Positions 10,347-18,779 of a stretch of DNA of 64,000 bases are shown here, piece by piece. A model generated the notes under the pieces. That model searched no databases, had not been told where the DNA came from, and saw only the letters and a program-made list of their open reading frames with translations. The position numbers were made by a program, and so were the translations under genes. Within the stretch, counting starts at the first letter, position 1. Every line of letters begins with the position of its first letter. Origin of the DNA: Gloeobacter violaceus PCC 7421 (GTDB lineage: Bacteria > Cyanobacteriota > Cyanobacteriia > Gloeobacterales > Gloeobacteraceae); contig NC_005125.1 in the NCBI RefSeq assembly GCF_000011385.1, positions 620,001 through 684,000 of the forward strand, read 5' to 3'.

Positions 10347-10715
10347 CGCCTGGTGCTGCTCGCCGGAAGTGATGTCCGGACGGTCGTCGACACCCTGGTC
10401 TTTAAGTGAGCGGTGATCGACCCGGGCGTCGCTGTCGGCGGCGTTTGCATCTCGACGATTTCCCACTTTCCGGCGTACCTCGGTCATGCTCCTCGAATCG
10501 CCGTGCCCGACTGCGATTGTCCAAAGGCTGGGGGTCCATTCAAGTTCGTATCTTATCTCGGTCATACCCCTAGACTGAAGACTGCTGCATCGCAGGCCAT
10601 CCCCGAAAGCGAGTCAATCCCACTTTTTCTATGGGTTTGCAATTGGCGATGCGCCCCGAAAATCAATGGCCTCCCGCCGGAGCGTTAGGCTGGTCGGGTT
10701 GGCAGGAGAATCCCG

Positions 10716-11171
10716 ATGCACCCGGATGCGCTGCTGTTTTTTGAACAGGACTTCTGGCCCGAACTGGACTGCATTCCGATGGGAGTGCGCTACAAGCTCG
10801 ATCTGTGCGCCACCAAAGTGAGCCTGCGCCACTGGCAGCTCCTCGCAACCGCCGAGCGCGAAGAACTGATCGCCCTGGCCTGCGAAAATGGGGAGCAAGT
10901 CGACCGTTATCGCGAACGGCTGGGCGCGTTGGCCCGTCAGCACGACTTTCCCCTGGTGCCCATCGATCCCGACCCGGCTCCCTGGCAGGCCGAGGTACCC
11001 CGCCTCGCGATGGAAGCGCCCCTTTGGCGGGCGATGAACCCCTTTGAGCGATTCGTCTGCCTCAAGGCCCAGGCCTCGAGCAAACAGGCCGAGTTGCTTC
11101 CCCGGGTGCTGGCCCTTCTTAAAGAGCGCTACCCGGTTCCGGCAGGGCGACCTGGCGGGGAAGCTCGATAA
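10716..11171 (+). CDS. nitrate reductase-associated protein family (NarM-like)
   Basis: A 151-residue protein from ATG 10716 with the ribosome site GGCAGGAGA. The N-terminus FFEQDFWPELDCIPMGVRYKLDLC is the signature of the nitrate reductase-associated family, which in cyanobacteria is needed for or linked to nitrate reductase activity. Other conserved features are SLRHWQLL, an Arg in the helix after CENGEQVD, and W..MNPFERF. No nitrate assimilation genes are seen in this window, so it is an orphan here. Its last 53 bases overlap the 3' end of the convergent phosphoesterase gene. Confidence 0.85.
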   Translation: MHPDALLFFEQDFWPELDCIPMGVRYKLDLCATKVSLRHWQLLATAEREELIALACENGEQVDRYRERLGALARQHDFPLVPIDPDPAPWQAEVPRLAMEAPLWRAMNPFERFVCLKAQASSKQAELLPRVLALLKERYPVPAGRPGGEAR

Positions 11172-11778
11172 GAAATGCCTGGGTGTCGGTGAGGTAGGCC
11201 GCGAGCGGCCCCTCGGGCGCCCCAAAGTCGACGCAGACCGCCTGGGGGGTGACGACGGGCATGTGGTAGTGCCCGAAGACCACCTGGATGCCGGGGGTCC
11301 AGTACTCGGGGACGCTCCACCAGCGGATGCGGTAGATTTTGCCCTGCTTGTCGTGGAAGCGCGGCCCCCACAGGTGCTCGTCGGGCGGGCAGGTGGGGCT
11401 CCAGTAGGCGTGTACGACGGCAATCCCCGGAAAGAGCAGCACCGTCGGCAACTCGGCAAGCCAGACCATCAGCCGCTCGCGCCAGGGGGCGCTCTGGGAG
11501 CGGATGCGCTCCAGCGTGGCGGCCAGACCTCCGCCCACCTGCACCGGATTGCCCTTGAGGGCCCGAAAGAGCTTGTCGTCGTGATTGCCCTTCACAGCCC
11601 GAAAGCGGTTGGCGATCAGGGTATCGAGCACCGCCACCGGATCGGGTCCCCGATCGACAAAATCCCCCACAAAAATCGGTTCGTAACCGGCGGGCAACCG
11701 CGCCAGCAGTGCAGACAACTGCCCGGCACTGCCGTGGACATCGCCGATCACGGCGAGCTTCGGGGCGGAGACGTTCAT
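11119..11778 (-). CDS. calcineurin-like metallophosphoesterase
   Basis: I chose ATG 11778 (219 residues), which puts KLAVIGDVHG near the N-terminus as usual; GGGGAGA lies about 12 bases upstream. Metal-binding motifs are in order: GDVHG, GDFVDRGP, GNHDD, then histidines in VVHAYWSP and FGHYHMP. This is the PPP/serine-threonine phosphatase-like type also found in diadenosine tetraphosphatases. The substrate cannot be read from sequence. The 3' end overlaps the convergent nitrate reductase-associated gene. Confidence 0.9.
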   Translation of the reverse strand: MNVSAPKLAVIGDVHGSAGQLSALLARLPAGYEPIFVGDFVDRGPDPVAVLDTLIANRFRAVKGNHDDKLFRALKGNPVQVGGGLAATLERIRSQSAPWRERLMVWLAELPTVLLFPGIAVVHAYWSPTCPPDEHLWGPRFHDKQGKIYRIRWWSVPEYWTPGIQVVFGHYHMPVVTPQAVCVDFGAPEGPLAAYLTDTQAFLIELPRQVALPEPGSAL

Positions 11779-11826
11779 GATTCTGATCGTCTCCCCGAAG
11801 CCCGACGGCGGCAAGGATCGGCTTCT

Positions 11827-12042
11827 CTAGGTCACACCGACGGTGGCGCGGGGCGCCTGGGGTTCAAGGCCCGCCTCGTCGACCTCGGCGGTGTCGACAA
11901 AGAAAATCGCGGCACAGCAGCAGCAGCGGTGGCTCGACAGACCAAAGAAGGGGGCCAGCCGCTCGATGCCCCGGCGACGCGAGATTCGAATGCTGGTACT
12001 GCCACACTGGGGGCAACGGCCCTGAATAGACTGGCGGTTCAT
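11827..12042 (-). CDS. small zinc-ribbon protein
   Basis: 71 residues from ATG 12042, with the ribosome site GGAGGGTGAG just upstream. CPQCGSTSIRIS near the N-terminus and HRCCCCAAIFF about 25 residues later give the two cysteine pairs of a zinc ribbon, separated by a basic Arg-rich helix (SRRRGIERL). It sits 48 bp upstream of the phosphoesterase gene on the same strand, so they may be co-transcribed. Such ribbons occur in cyanobacterial small hypotheticals; a nucleic-acid or protein-binding role is only a guess. Confidence 0.7.
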   Translation of the reverse strand: MNRQSIQGRCPQCGSTSIRISRRRGIERLAPFFGLSSHRCCCCAAIFFVDTAEVDEAGLEPQAPRATVGVT

Positions 12043-12268
12043 AACTCACCCTCCTCTTTTCTCTGTACGCCCGGTCCACCCGGCCCGGACGCATTCTGAT
12101 TATACTACAAGTGTGCTACAGGCTCAATACACCCCGGAATTCCGGCTGGCAGTGGAATTATAGCCGATTCATGGTCTTTTGTCCATATTAAGTTGCTTTG
12201 CAGCCGAAGATGGAACCGGTCCATCGGCCTACCTGTCTACAATGGGCGACTGTATCCACCGAGGTTCT

Positions 12269-14101
12269 ATGCCCCTGGCTTTGTTGCGCACATCTGCTTT
12301 GACGCTGGTTTTGCTGGCAGGTTTCGGGCCGCTGGCCCCGACAACCACCGCGGCCCAAACAGAGGCCGCCCGGGTGGCGGCGGCCCGGCCCGCCTGGATC
12401 GAGCGCAGCGATGCCGACGCCCGGGTGCTGTTGGAGGTGACGGCGCGCTTTGCTCCGGAGCAGGCGGCATCTTTCGGCCTGGAGGGATTGGACGAGCGAA
12501 TCAGCGATCTGAGCGCCGGGTACGACGAGCGCCAACAAAAGGCGTACACCGAGGCGGCGACCGAGCTGGGGCGGCGGCTCACCGCCGAGAAAGACCCGCT
12601 CGTGCGCCAGGATCTCGAGATTTTGATCGAGGCCGCCCGGGACAACGCCCGCGAACTCGAGCTGAACCGCAAGTACATGCTTCCGTATTTGGACATGTCG
12701 CGGCTGTTGTTTTTCAGTCTGAGCAGCCTGCTCGACGATCAGGTGGCCCCCGCCCGCCGCCCCGCCGCCCTGGTGCGCCTCAAGCGCTACGCCGGGCTGG
12801 AGCCGGGTTACAAACCAATTACCCAGTTGGCCGAGGAGCGCACCCGCGAGCGGCTGAACCAACCGGGGATCCTCTATCCCTTCCGGGCGCAGGTCGAAAA
12901 AGATCTGGCCAACAACGCTTCTTTTGTCGCAGGGATGGGCCAGCTATTTGAGAAGTACAAAATTGCCGGCTACCAGGAACCGCTCGCCCGGCTCAAAACC
13001 GAACTGGCCGCCTACGACGGCTTTTTGCGCAAAGAAGTGCTCCCCAAGGCGCGCGACGATTTTCGCCGGCCGCCGGAGCTGTACGCCTTCGCCCTCAAGC
13101 AGTACGGCGTCGATCTGCCGCCGGCCGAACTGTCGGCTCTGGCGCGCGCTGCCTTTGGCGACATTCAAAAGCAAATGCAGGTACTGGCTCCCCAGGTGGC
13201 CAAGGCCAAGGGCTATCGTTCTACCGACTACCGCGACGTCATCCGCGAGCTGAAAAAAGAACAGCTGGTGGGCGAAGCGATCCTGCCCCATTACCAGGAG
13301 CGCCTCGGTCAGATCGAGCAGATTATCCGCCGCGAAAAGCTCGTCACCTTGCCCGATCGCCCCGCCCGCATCCGTCTGGCCTCCGCCGCCGAGAGTGCCG
13401 CCACCCCGGCTCCCAACATGCGCCCGCCCAGGCTGTTGGGCAACAAGGGCGAGCAGGGCGAATTCGTGCTGCCCCTGAACATCCCGGCCCCGCCGGGTGC
13501 ACCCGCCGGCAAGACCGAGCGGGTCGATGATTTTACCCACGCCGCCGCCTCCTGGACGCTCACCGCCCACGAGGCCCGCCCCGGTCACGAACTGCAGTTT
13601 GCCTCTTTGGTCGAAAAAGGCGTCTCCACGGCTCGGGCCATTTACGCCTTCAACAGCACCAATGCTGAGGGCTGGGCGCTCTACTCCGAGGCCATCACGC
13701 TGCCATTCATGCCCCCTGAAGGCCAACTCATCTCGCTGCAGGCCCGGTTGCAGCGAGCCGCCCGCGCCTTTCTCGATCCAGGCTTGCAGGCCGGCACCGT
13801 GACGCGCGAGGAGGCGATGCGGGTGCTCACCCAGGACGTGGTGCTTTCGGCACCTTTTGCCAACCAGGAAGTCGAGCGCTACACCTTCCGCGCTCCCGGC
13901 CAGGCGACTTCGTACTTCTACGGTTACACGCGGCTCAACGAACTGCGCAAAGACGCCGAGCAGCAGATGGGCAGCCGCTTCGACGCCCAGAAATTCCACG
14001 ACTTCATCCTGGCGCAGGGATTGCTCCCGCCCGCTTTGTTGCGCAAGGCCGTGATGGAGCAGTTCGTCAATTCCGGAACCGTCGGTACAAACTCCCGCTA
14101 A
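12269..14101 (+). CDS. DUF885 family secreted protein (putative metallopeptidase)
   Basis: Start at ATG 12269 with GAGG upstream; this gives 610 residues and places a signal peptide at the N-terminus (MPLALLRTSALTLVLLAGF, cleavage near TTTAAQT). The long frame continues upstream to 12179 but adds no conserved sequence. The DUF885 hallmark HEARPGHELQ lies at about residue 433, followed by NAEGWALYSE, which supplies the third ligand of a gluzincin-like zinc site. The family is thought to hold carboxypeptidase-like enzymes; activity here is inferred. It is likely periplasmic. A TATACT at 12102 could be a -10 box. Confidence 0.88.
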   Translation: MPLALLRTSALTLVLLAGFGPLAPTTTAAQTEAARVAAARPAWIERSDADARVLLEVTARFAPEQAASFGLEGLDERISDLSAGYDERQQKAYTEAATELGRRLTAEKDPLVRQDLEILIEAARDNARELELNRKYMLPYLDMSRLLFFSLSSLLDDQVAPARRPAALVRLKRYAGLEPGYKPITQLAEERTRERLNQPGILYPFRAQVEKDLANNASFVAGMGQLFEKYKIAGYQEPLARLKTELAAYDGFLRKEVLPKARDDFRRPPELYAFALKQYGVDLPPAELSALARAAFGDIQKQMQVLAPQVAKAKGYRSTDYRDVIRELKKEQLVGEAILPHYQERLGQIEQIIRREKLVTLPDRPARIRLASAAESAATPAPNMRPPRLLGNKGEQGEFVLPLNIPAPPGAPAGKTERVDDFTHAAASWTLTAHEARPGHELQFASLVEKGVSTARAIYAFNSTNAEGWALYSEAITLPFMPPEGQLISLQARLQRAARAFLDPGLQAGTVTREEAMRVLTQDVVLSAPFANQEVERYTFRAPGQATSYFYGYTRLNELRKDAEQQMGSRFDAQKFHDFILAQGLLPPALLRKAVMEQFVNSGTVGTNSR

Positions 14102-14262
14102 GTGCGCAGCACCGGCAAAATCCAGTCACCCGACCCTTGACACTGCACCATCCTGGATTTCAGCGCGCGGCCTTGCCGGTGGTGGTCGCGAAGGGCACAA
14201 CGATTGTTCGGTGCCACCGGGTATCGTGAGAGCCGTTCTTTCCTACGAAGGCAAGGTGGGCT

Positions 14263-15678
14263 ATGGGATGTGTACGTGTGGGGTGTCGGTGGAGCCGCGG
14301 GGTGCGCTGGTGGGGTCTGGGGCTGGCGGCGGCACTGGGGGTGTGGGCGTCGCCCGTGGGGGCGCAGGTGGAGTTCCTGCCCGCTCAGAGTGTACCCATT
14401 GGCGACGAGCCCGAGTCTGTGGCGTCGGGGGACATGGACGGTGACGGTGACCTGGACCTCGTCACCGCCAACCCCAACTCCGAGGGCGTGTCGGTGCTGC
14501 TCAACCGCGGCGACGGCAGCTTCGGCCCCGCCTGGTCCTTCGCGGCCGGGGACATTCCCTACTCGGTGGCGTTGGGGGACCTCGACGGCGACGGCGACCT
14601 GGACGTTGCCACCGACAGCTTCTTCTACGTGTTGGTGCTGCTGAACAATGGCGACGGCAGCCTCGCCCCCGCTCAATCGTTTGCGGCCGGTTACCCTCTC
14701 TCCTCTGTGGCCCTGGGGGACCTGGATGGCGACGGCGACCTGGATATCGTTACCACGGCTCCCGGTTTTTATGGGTTGAACAACGCCGACGTGCCGGTGC
14801 TGCTGAACAACGGCGACGGCAGCTTCGCCCCCGCCCAAACCTTTACGGCCGGGGACATTCCCTACTCGGTGGCGTTGGGGGACCTCGACGGCGACGGCGA
14901 CCTCGATATCGCCGTCGGTGGCACCTTTTTGGACACCGTGTCTGTCTTGCTGAACAGCGGCGACGGCAGCTTCGGCCTCGCCCAAACGTTTGCGGCCGGG
15001 GATGGTCCCACTTCGTTGGCGTTGGGGGACCTCGACGGCGACGGCGACCTGGATGTTGTTACCGCCAATGTTTTGGACAACGACGTGTCTGTCTTGCTGA
15101 ACAGCGGCGACGGCAGCTTCGCCCCCGCCCAATCGTTTGCGGCCGGGGATGGTCCCGAATCGGTGGCCCTGGGGGACCTGGACGGCGACGGCGACCTGGA
15201 CGTTGCCACCGCCAACTCAGACTCCAATAACTTGTCTGTGTTGCTGAACAGCGGCACCGGCACTTTCGACCCTGCCCAATCGTTTGCGGTCGGGCGCTCT
15301 CCCCAGTCGGCGGCGTTGGGGGACCTCGACGGCGACGGCGACCTGGACATTGCCACCGCCAACTCAGGCTCCAACAACGTGTCGGTGCTGCAAAACATCA
15401 CGCAGGACGCTTCCTCCTTGACCATTGCCGCCCTCTCGCCCGGTGGCGGCCCCGTCGGCACCGAGGTGATCATCACCGGCACGGGCTTCACCGGCACCAC
15501 CGCCGTCACCTTCCGCCTCGGCTTTCCGCAGCGGCGGATCCCGGCCGAGTTCACCGTCCTCTCCGACACCGAGATCCGGGCGGTGGTGCCGGCGGGGGCC
15601 AAGACCGGCCGCATCACCGTGGAGACGCCGGAGGGACAGGCCGTCAGTCCCACTGTGTTTTTGGTGGTCGGGCCGTGA
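14263..15678 (+). CDS. secreted FG-GAP/VCBS repeat protein with C-terminal IPT/TIG domain
   Basis: 471 residues. The N-terminus is a signal peptide (hydrophobic core LGLAAALGVWASPVGA). The body contains seven copies of a GDLDGDGDLD calcium-binding loop, each in a 49-residue blade unit, which predicts a seven-bladed integrin-alpha-like propeller. The last 90 residues, from LTIAALSPGGGPVGTEV to the end, form an IPT/TIG immunoglobulin-like domain. The architecture fits an extracellular adhesion or carbohydrate-binding protein; no catalytic motif is seen. The repeats are so alike at DNA level that recombination-driven length change is likely. Confidence 0.9.
   Translation: MGCVRVGCRWSRGVRWWGLGLAAALGVWASPVGAQVEFLPAQSVPIGDEPESVASGDMDGDGDLDLVTANPNSEGVSVLLNRGDGSFGPAWSFAAGDIPYSVALGDLDGDGDLDVATDSFFYVLVLLNNGDGSLAPAQSFAAGYPLSSVALGDLDGDGDLDIVTTAPGFYGLNNADVPVLLNNGDGSFAPAQTFTAGDIPYSVALGDLDGDGDLDIAVGGTFLDTVSVLLNSGDGSFGLAQTFAAGDGPTSLALGDLDGDGDLDVVTANVLDNDVSVLLNSGDGSFAPAQSFAAGDGPESVALGDLDGDGDLDVATANSDSNNLSVLLNSGTGTFDPAQSFAVGRSPQSAALGDLDGDGDLDIATANSGSNNVSVLQNITQDASSLTIAALSPGGGPVGTEVIITGTGFTGTTAVTFRLGFPQRRIPAEFTVLSDTEIRAVVPAGAKTGRITVETPEGQAVSPTVFLVVGP
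14431..15351 (+). repeat. seven tandem FG-GAP coding repeats, period 147 bp
   Basis: The codons for the calcium loop begin at 14431, 14578, 14719, 14881, 15028, 15175 and 15322. Spacings are 147, 141, 162, 147, 147 and 147 bp, so the unit is 49 codons with two in-frame length variants. Units 4 to 7 are nearly identical in parts. Confidence 0.9.
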
Positions 15679-15944
15679 GGCGGGTGGACCCTCGGCGAAA
15701 GCACTTCGGCACGGACGGTTCGCGCATCGATTTTTCGTCCGATCCTGGGATTGCCGTTGCATAAACAGCGCCCGATAATACATCCATCCAACGCTGCAAC
15801 TCTGTCTGTCACTCGACTTCGTAAGCGGTGAGCGGGGCCGTTGCGCAATCGGGCTATGTACGTATGGAATAAGCTGCAATTCTGGCCGGCACTATTTGAG
15901 TGCGACCACCTTTGCTGTTCTTGACCTAACAGGAAAAAACACCC

Positions 15945-16775
15945 TTGCCCGACTCACTGGCCAACCTGACCGAGAAGCTGAATAAAAAGTCTCGTAACGC
16001 CGCGGACAGATTCCTCGCTCGTTTGGAGTTGATTCTGGATGGCTTACAGTTCAAAGTGTTTGCGGCAAGGCAGCTCTGGAAAGTTGCTCCCTACATAGAG
16101 CCGCCGGTACCAAGAAGTATCTGGCGCGAGTACCATCTGGTTTATAAGGCTCTGCGTCGATTGGCCCGCAACTGGCAGCCCGATTTTGTTCTTGACATCG
16201 GTGCCTCAACAGGAATCTGGTCCGATGTGGTTCACCACTTATTTCCTGCATCCCGCTTTATCCTGGTCGATCCGCTAGCCCAGGACCACCTGAAGCTGGA
16301 TCGCCGTTACGCCGATCTTCACCCCGAATTCGAATGGGTCCATGCCGCCATTTCCAACCGTGTGGATGAACAAACACTTTTGATTTCTTCAAATTTGTAT
16401 GGCAGCTCTCTAAAGTATGTCGAGGGCAAAAACGAACATTCCCGAAGGAAGGTAAAGGTCACGACCGTGGACGTATTGGCAAAAAAAAAGCAGTTACAGG
16501 GTCGTGGCTTGATGAAAATTGACGTGCAGTTTGGGGAACATCAGGTACTGGAGGGTGCCAAGAATCTGCTGTCTCAAATAGATGCGTTCATCGTCGAATT
16601 GACACTGGACCCCCCACCCAACACGATGCCGTCATTTATTGAAATGCTTCAAATTATCGACAGCCTCGGATTTGTCTACGGCGACGATGTGGGTGGCTGG
16701 CGCTCCGAAACCGGAGGTCTTCTTTTGCAAAAGGATATTCTTTTTGTCAGGCCTTGCCTGCGGCACTACGCTTGA
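15945..16775 (+). CDS. FkbM family methyltransferase
   Basis: 276 residues from TTG 15945, with AGGAAAA about 10 bases upstream and no better start nearby. The SAM-binding motif I is VLDIGASTGIWS at about residue 84, with acidic motif II in FILVDP. The FkbM-type second half shows SNLYGSSLKY, the VTTVDVLAKK block, and MKIDVQFGEHQVLEGAKNLL. The family O-methylates sugars or other small molecules and is common in polysaccharide loci. No glycosyltransferases are adjacent, so the substrate is open. Base composition is slightly less GC-rich than the neighbours. Confidence 0.9.
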   Translation: MPDSLANLTEKLNKKSRNAADRFLARLELILDGLQFKVFAARQLWKVAPYIEPPVPRSIWREYHLVYKALRRLARNWQPDFVLDIGASTGIWSDVVHHLFPASRFILVDPLAQDHLKLDRRYADLHPEFEWVHAAISNRVDEQTLLISSNLYGSSLKYVEGKNEHSRRKVKVTTVDVLAKKKQLQGRGLMKIDVQFGEHQVLEGAKNLLSQIDAFIVELTLDPPPNTMPSFIEMLQIIDSLGFVYGDDVGGWRSETGGLLLQKDILFVRPCLRHYA

Positions 16776-16839
16776 CTTGTGATCAAAAGTCCGGTGACGC
16801 GAACTCCAGAATCTGCCTGCACAAAGATACTACAGCGCT

Positions 16840-17190
16840 TCAACCGGGGTTACCGTTGCCCCGCTCCCGATCTTTGCGGATAAGGTAGTCGTTGATGGCT
16901 TGCTGGCGGCGGTTGAAGCCTCGCAGCTCATCGACTGCTATCTTCAGTTCGGTAACGTTCTGATCGAGTCGGGCGGTGGTGCTGCGCAACTCGGTGACAG
17001 CATCGACCACAACAGTGATAAAGCGCTCACCGATGTTCGCAAGGCGATCGAGGTTTTGACTGTTGACGACGGTGGCCTCCTGCAGTTCGCCGATGCGCCG
17101 GCTGTTGGCAAGGGTCGCCGCGCGCAGCTCCGCTATCAGTTCCCCATGCTGGTCAAGTCGTTGCTCAGAGCGGTCGAGACGTTCTTCCAT
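16840..17190 (-). CDS. small coiled-coil protein
   Basis: 116 residues, almost entirely heptad-like helix: RLDRSEQRLDQHGELIAEL, then repeated short helices with Asn, Leu and Arg. It ends with a charged tail IRKDRERGNG. The style matches the proteins at 45560 and 46084 (RLDRIE.., LEANQAA.., RG.NG ends), suggesting one paralogous family in this genome. There is no signal peptide or catalytic motif. It may oligomerise or act as a scaffold; function unknown. Confidence 0.65.
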   Translation of the reverse strand: MEERLDRSEQRLDQHGELIAELRAATLANSRRIGELQEATVVNSQNLDRLANIGERFITVVVDAVTELRSTTARLDQNVTELKIAVDELRGFNRRQQAINDYLIRKDRERGNGNPG

Positions 17191-17332
17191 CGGGTCATCC
17201 CCATAGCAGGGTTAGTCGGGTATCGCTACACAGGATAAGTCCGAAGGCGCGGGCTGCAAATGTTGTGCCGCCGCCGCTGTACTACAAAGATGCCACACAG
17301 CCGCTACCACTCCTGCCCCGGCGGATCGTGCC

Positions 17333-18400
17333 CTAGCGCACAGCTGCGCCCTGACCAACAAAAAAATCGAATCCGGCGCGGGCGATCTCGGCAATGAGCC
17401 GTTCGCGCTCGGCGGACGGTTGCCCCGGGGTCTGCACGAAGACCGCGACGGCCAGGTGGCCCGCTTTGCCGGGAAGGGTGATGATCCCGGCGTCATTGTT
17501 GCCGCCCGCGTTGGTGCCTGTCTTGTGGGCAACGATGGTTCCGGCGGGCAGATTGCCTGGAATCCGCTGCACTCCCGTGGCACAGCGCTCCATGATGCCT
17601 AGAAGCAGCCGGTTGCTTTCGGGCTTGAGGATGTCACCGCGCTGCAGGCGCACCAGCAGGCGACCAATCGCCTCCGGTGTGGACGTGTCGCGCGGATCAA
17701 GCCGGTACTGCCGCTCGGCTTCTTCGCGGGCGGCAGGCGGGACCGCTGCGAGCAGCCGCTCGAAGCGCTCCAGCGTCAGGTCCGAGGCCGCCGGCAATTG
17801 CCGCACTCCGCCCCCGTCGGCCAGCAATTCCAGTTCCGGGCGATCGACGCGCAGACCAGCGATCTTCAGGGTTTGCAGACGCTTTGTGATCGCTTCCCCG
17901 CCCCCGGCCAGGTCAAACAGCAGATCGCTTGCGGAGTTGTCGCTGTAGATCATCACCAGTTCGATCAATTCGCGCACGCTCAGCACCGAACCGACCGCAT
18001 CCCGGCGCTCGGCGAGGGGACTGCCCGGGCGCAGGTCGCTCGCCTTGACGGTCAATTTGCGGGTCAGATCCAGTTCGCCGCGATCGACCATATCGAGAAT
18101 GGCGATGGCGATCGGGAGCTTATAGACGCTCGCCATCGAAAAGCGCTCGGCTCCCTTGAGGGCTATCGCCCGCCCCGATTCAACATGCACGATGGCAGCA
18201 CCGACCCGCCCACCCAGCCGCTCGGCCAGCCGGGCGATCTGTCTGTGCAATGGCTCCAGGGCCGGATCGCCTGCGAATGGTGCCGAATCGAGGGCGTTGG
18301 GAACGGCAAGAGCCACTGTCGGCCCGTAAACCTGAACACCGAGCCACAGACCAACCGCCCCCAATCCTTGTAGAAGGGGCCAGGCGAGGGATATGCGCAT
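17333..18400 (-). CDS. class A beta-lactamase-like serine hydrolase
   Basis: 355 residues with a signal peptide (MRISLAWPLLQGLGAVGLW, cleavage near VALA). The penicillin-recognising motifs are in order: SVYK at residues 91-94 with the nucleophile Ser91, SDN at 153-155, and KTG at 293-295. RDTSTPEAI near residue 237 matches the class A block after the omega loop. The usual E..LN motif that holds the deacylating glutamate is not obvious in the segment before it (about residues 210-235). The enzyme may therefore be a penicillin-binding or slow hydrolase relative rather than an efficient beta-lactamase. It is periplasmic and monocistronic. Confidence 0.85.
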   Translation of the reverse strand: MRISLAWPLLQGLGAVGLWLGVQVYGPTVALAVPNALDSAPFAGDPALEPLHRQIARLAERLGGRVGAAIVHVESGRAIALKGAERFSMASVYKLPIAIAILDMVDRGELDLTRKLTVKASDLRPGSPLAERRDAVGSVLSVRELIELVMIYSDNSASDLLFDLAGGGEAITKRLQTLKIAGLRVDRPELELLADGGGVRQLPAASDLTLERFERLLAAVPPAAREEAERQYRLDPRDTSTPEAIGRLLVRLQRGDILKPESNRLLLGIMERCATGVQRIPGNLPAGTIVAHKTGTNAGGNNDAGIITLPGKAGHLAVAVFVQTPGQPSAERERLIAEIARAGFDFFVGQGAAVR

Positions 18401-18597
18401 GCTGCACTCCTTGAAATCTCTGGTCGCATCGTAAAAGAATGCCCACCCGACTGCCTAAAACTCCCTTCACAAAAGGGTTATCTTCCCCGCTACAGGGGAC
18501 TCATATCGAATTCCTCGCCGCAGTCGCCTACCTTTCCAACCTGCGCCAGGCCCACACCGAGCCGGTTTCCCGCCTCACCCATCCCTGGTCCGGGGGG

Positions 18598-18677
18598 TGT
18601 CGGGGGGGTGGCACCCCCTCGACGCGGGGAGGCTGGAGAGCGCGAGAGGGGAACCCGAAGGGGGTTCCGCCTCTCGC
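18598..18677. repeat. two strong GC-rich hairpins in the 379-bp gap upstream of the beta-lactamase-like gene
   Basis: The first (18598-18622) has arms GTCG-GGGGG and CCCCC-TCGAC. The second (18642-18677) has arms GCGAGAGG/CCTCTCGC continued by GGAACCC/GGGTTCC around GAAG. They lie about 100 bp past the selO stop, on the minus-strand exit side, so they could end selO transcription; the symmetry also fits a dispersed repeat. No gene is supported in 18401-18779. Confidence 0.6.
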
Positions 18678-18779
18678 TCCACAGACCCTCGTGCCAACCC
18701 AATCCACCCAGACCCAGGCAAAGAGCAGCCGGAAGGACGGTGTCTCATATAAACCCTGCCGCTTCACCCGGATTCGATA

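Noticed and set aside
14431-15351. CRISPR-like regular repeats
   Set aside because: The repeat period is 147 bp, coding, and encodes calcium-binding loops.
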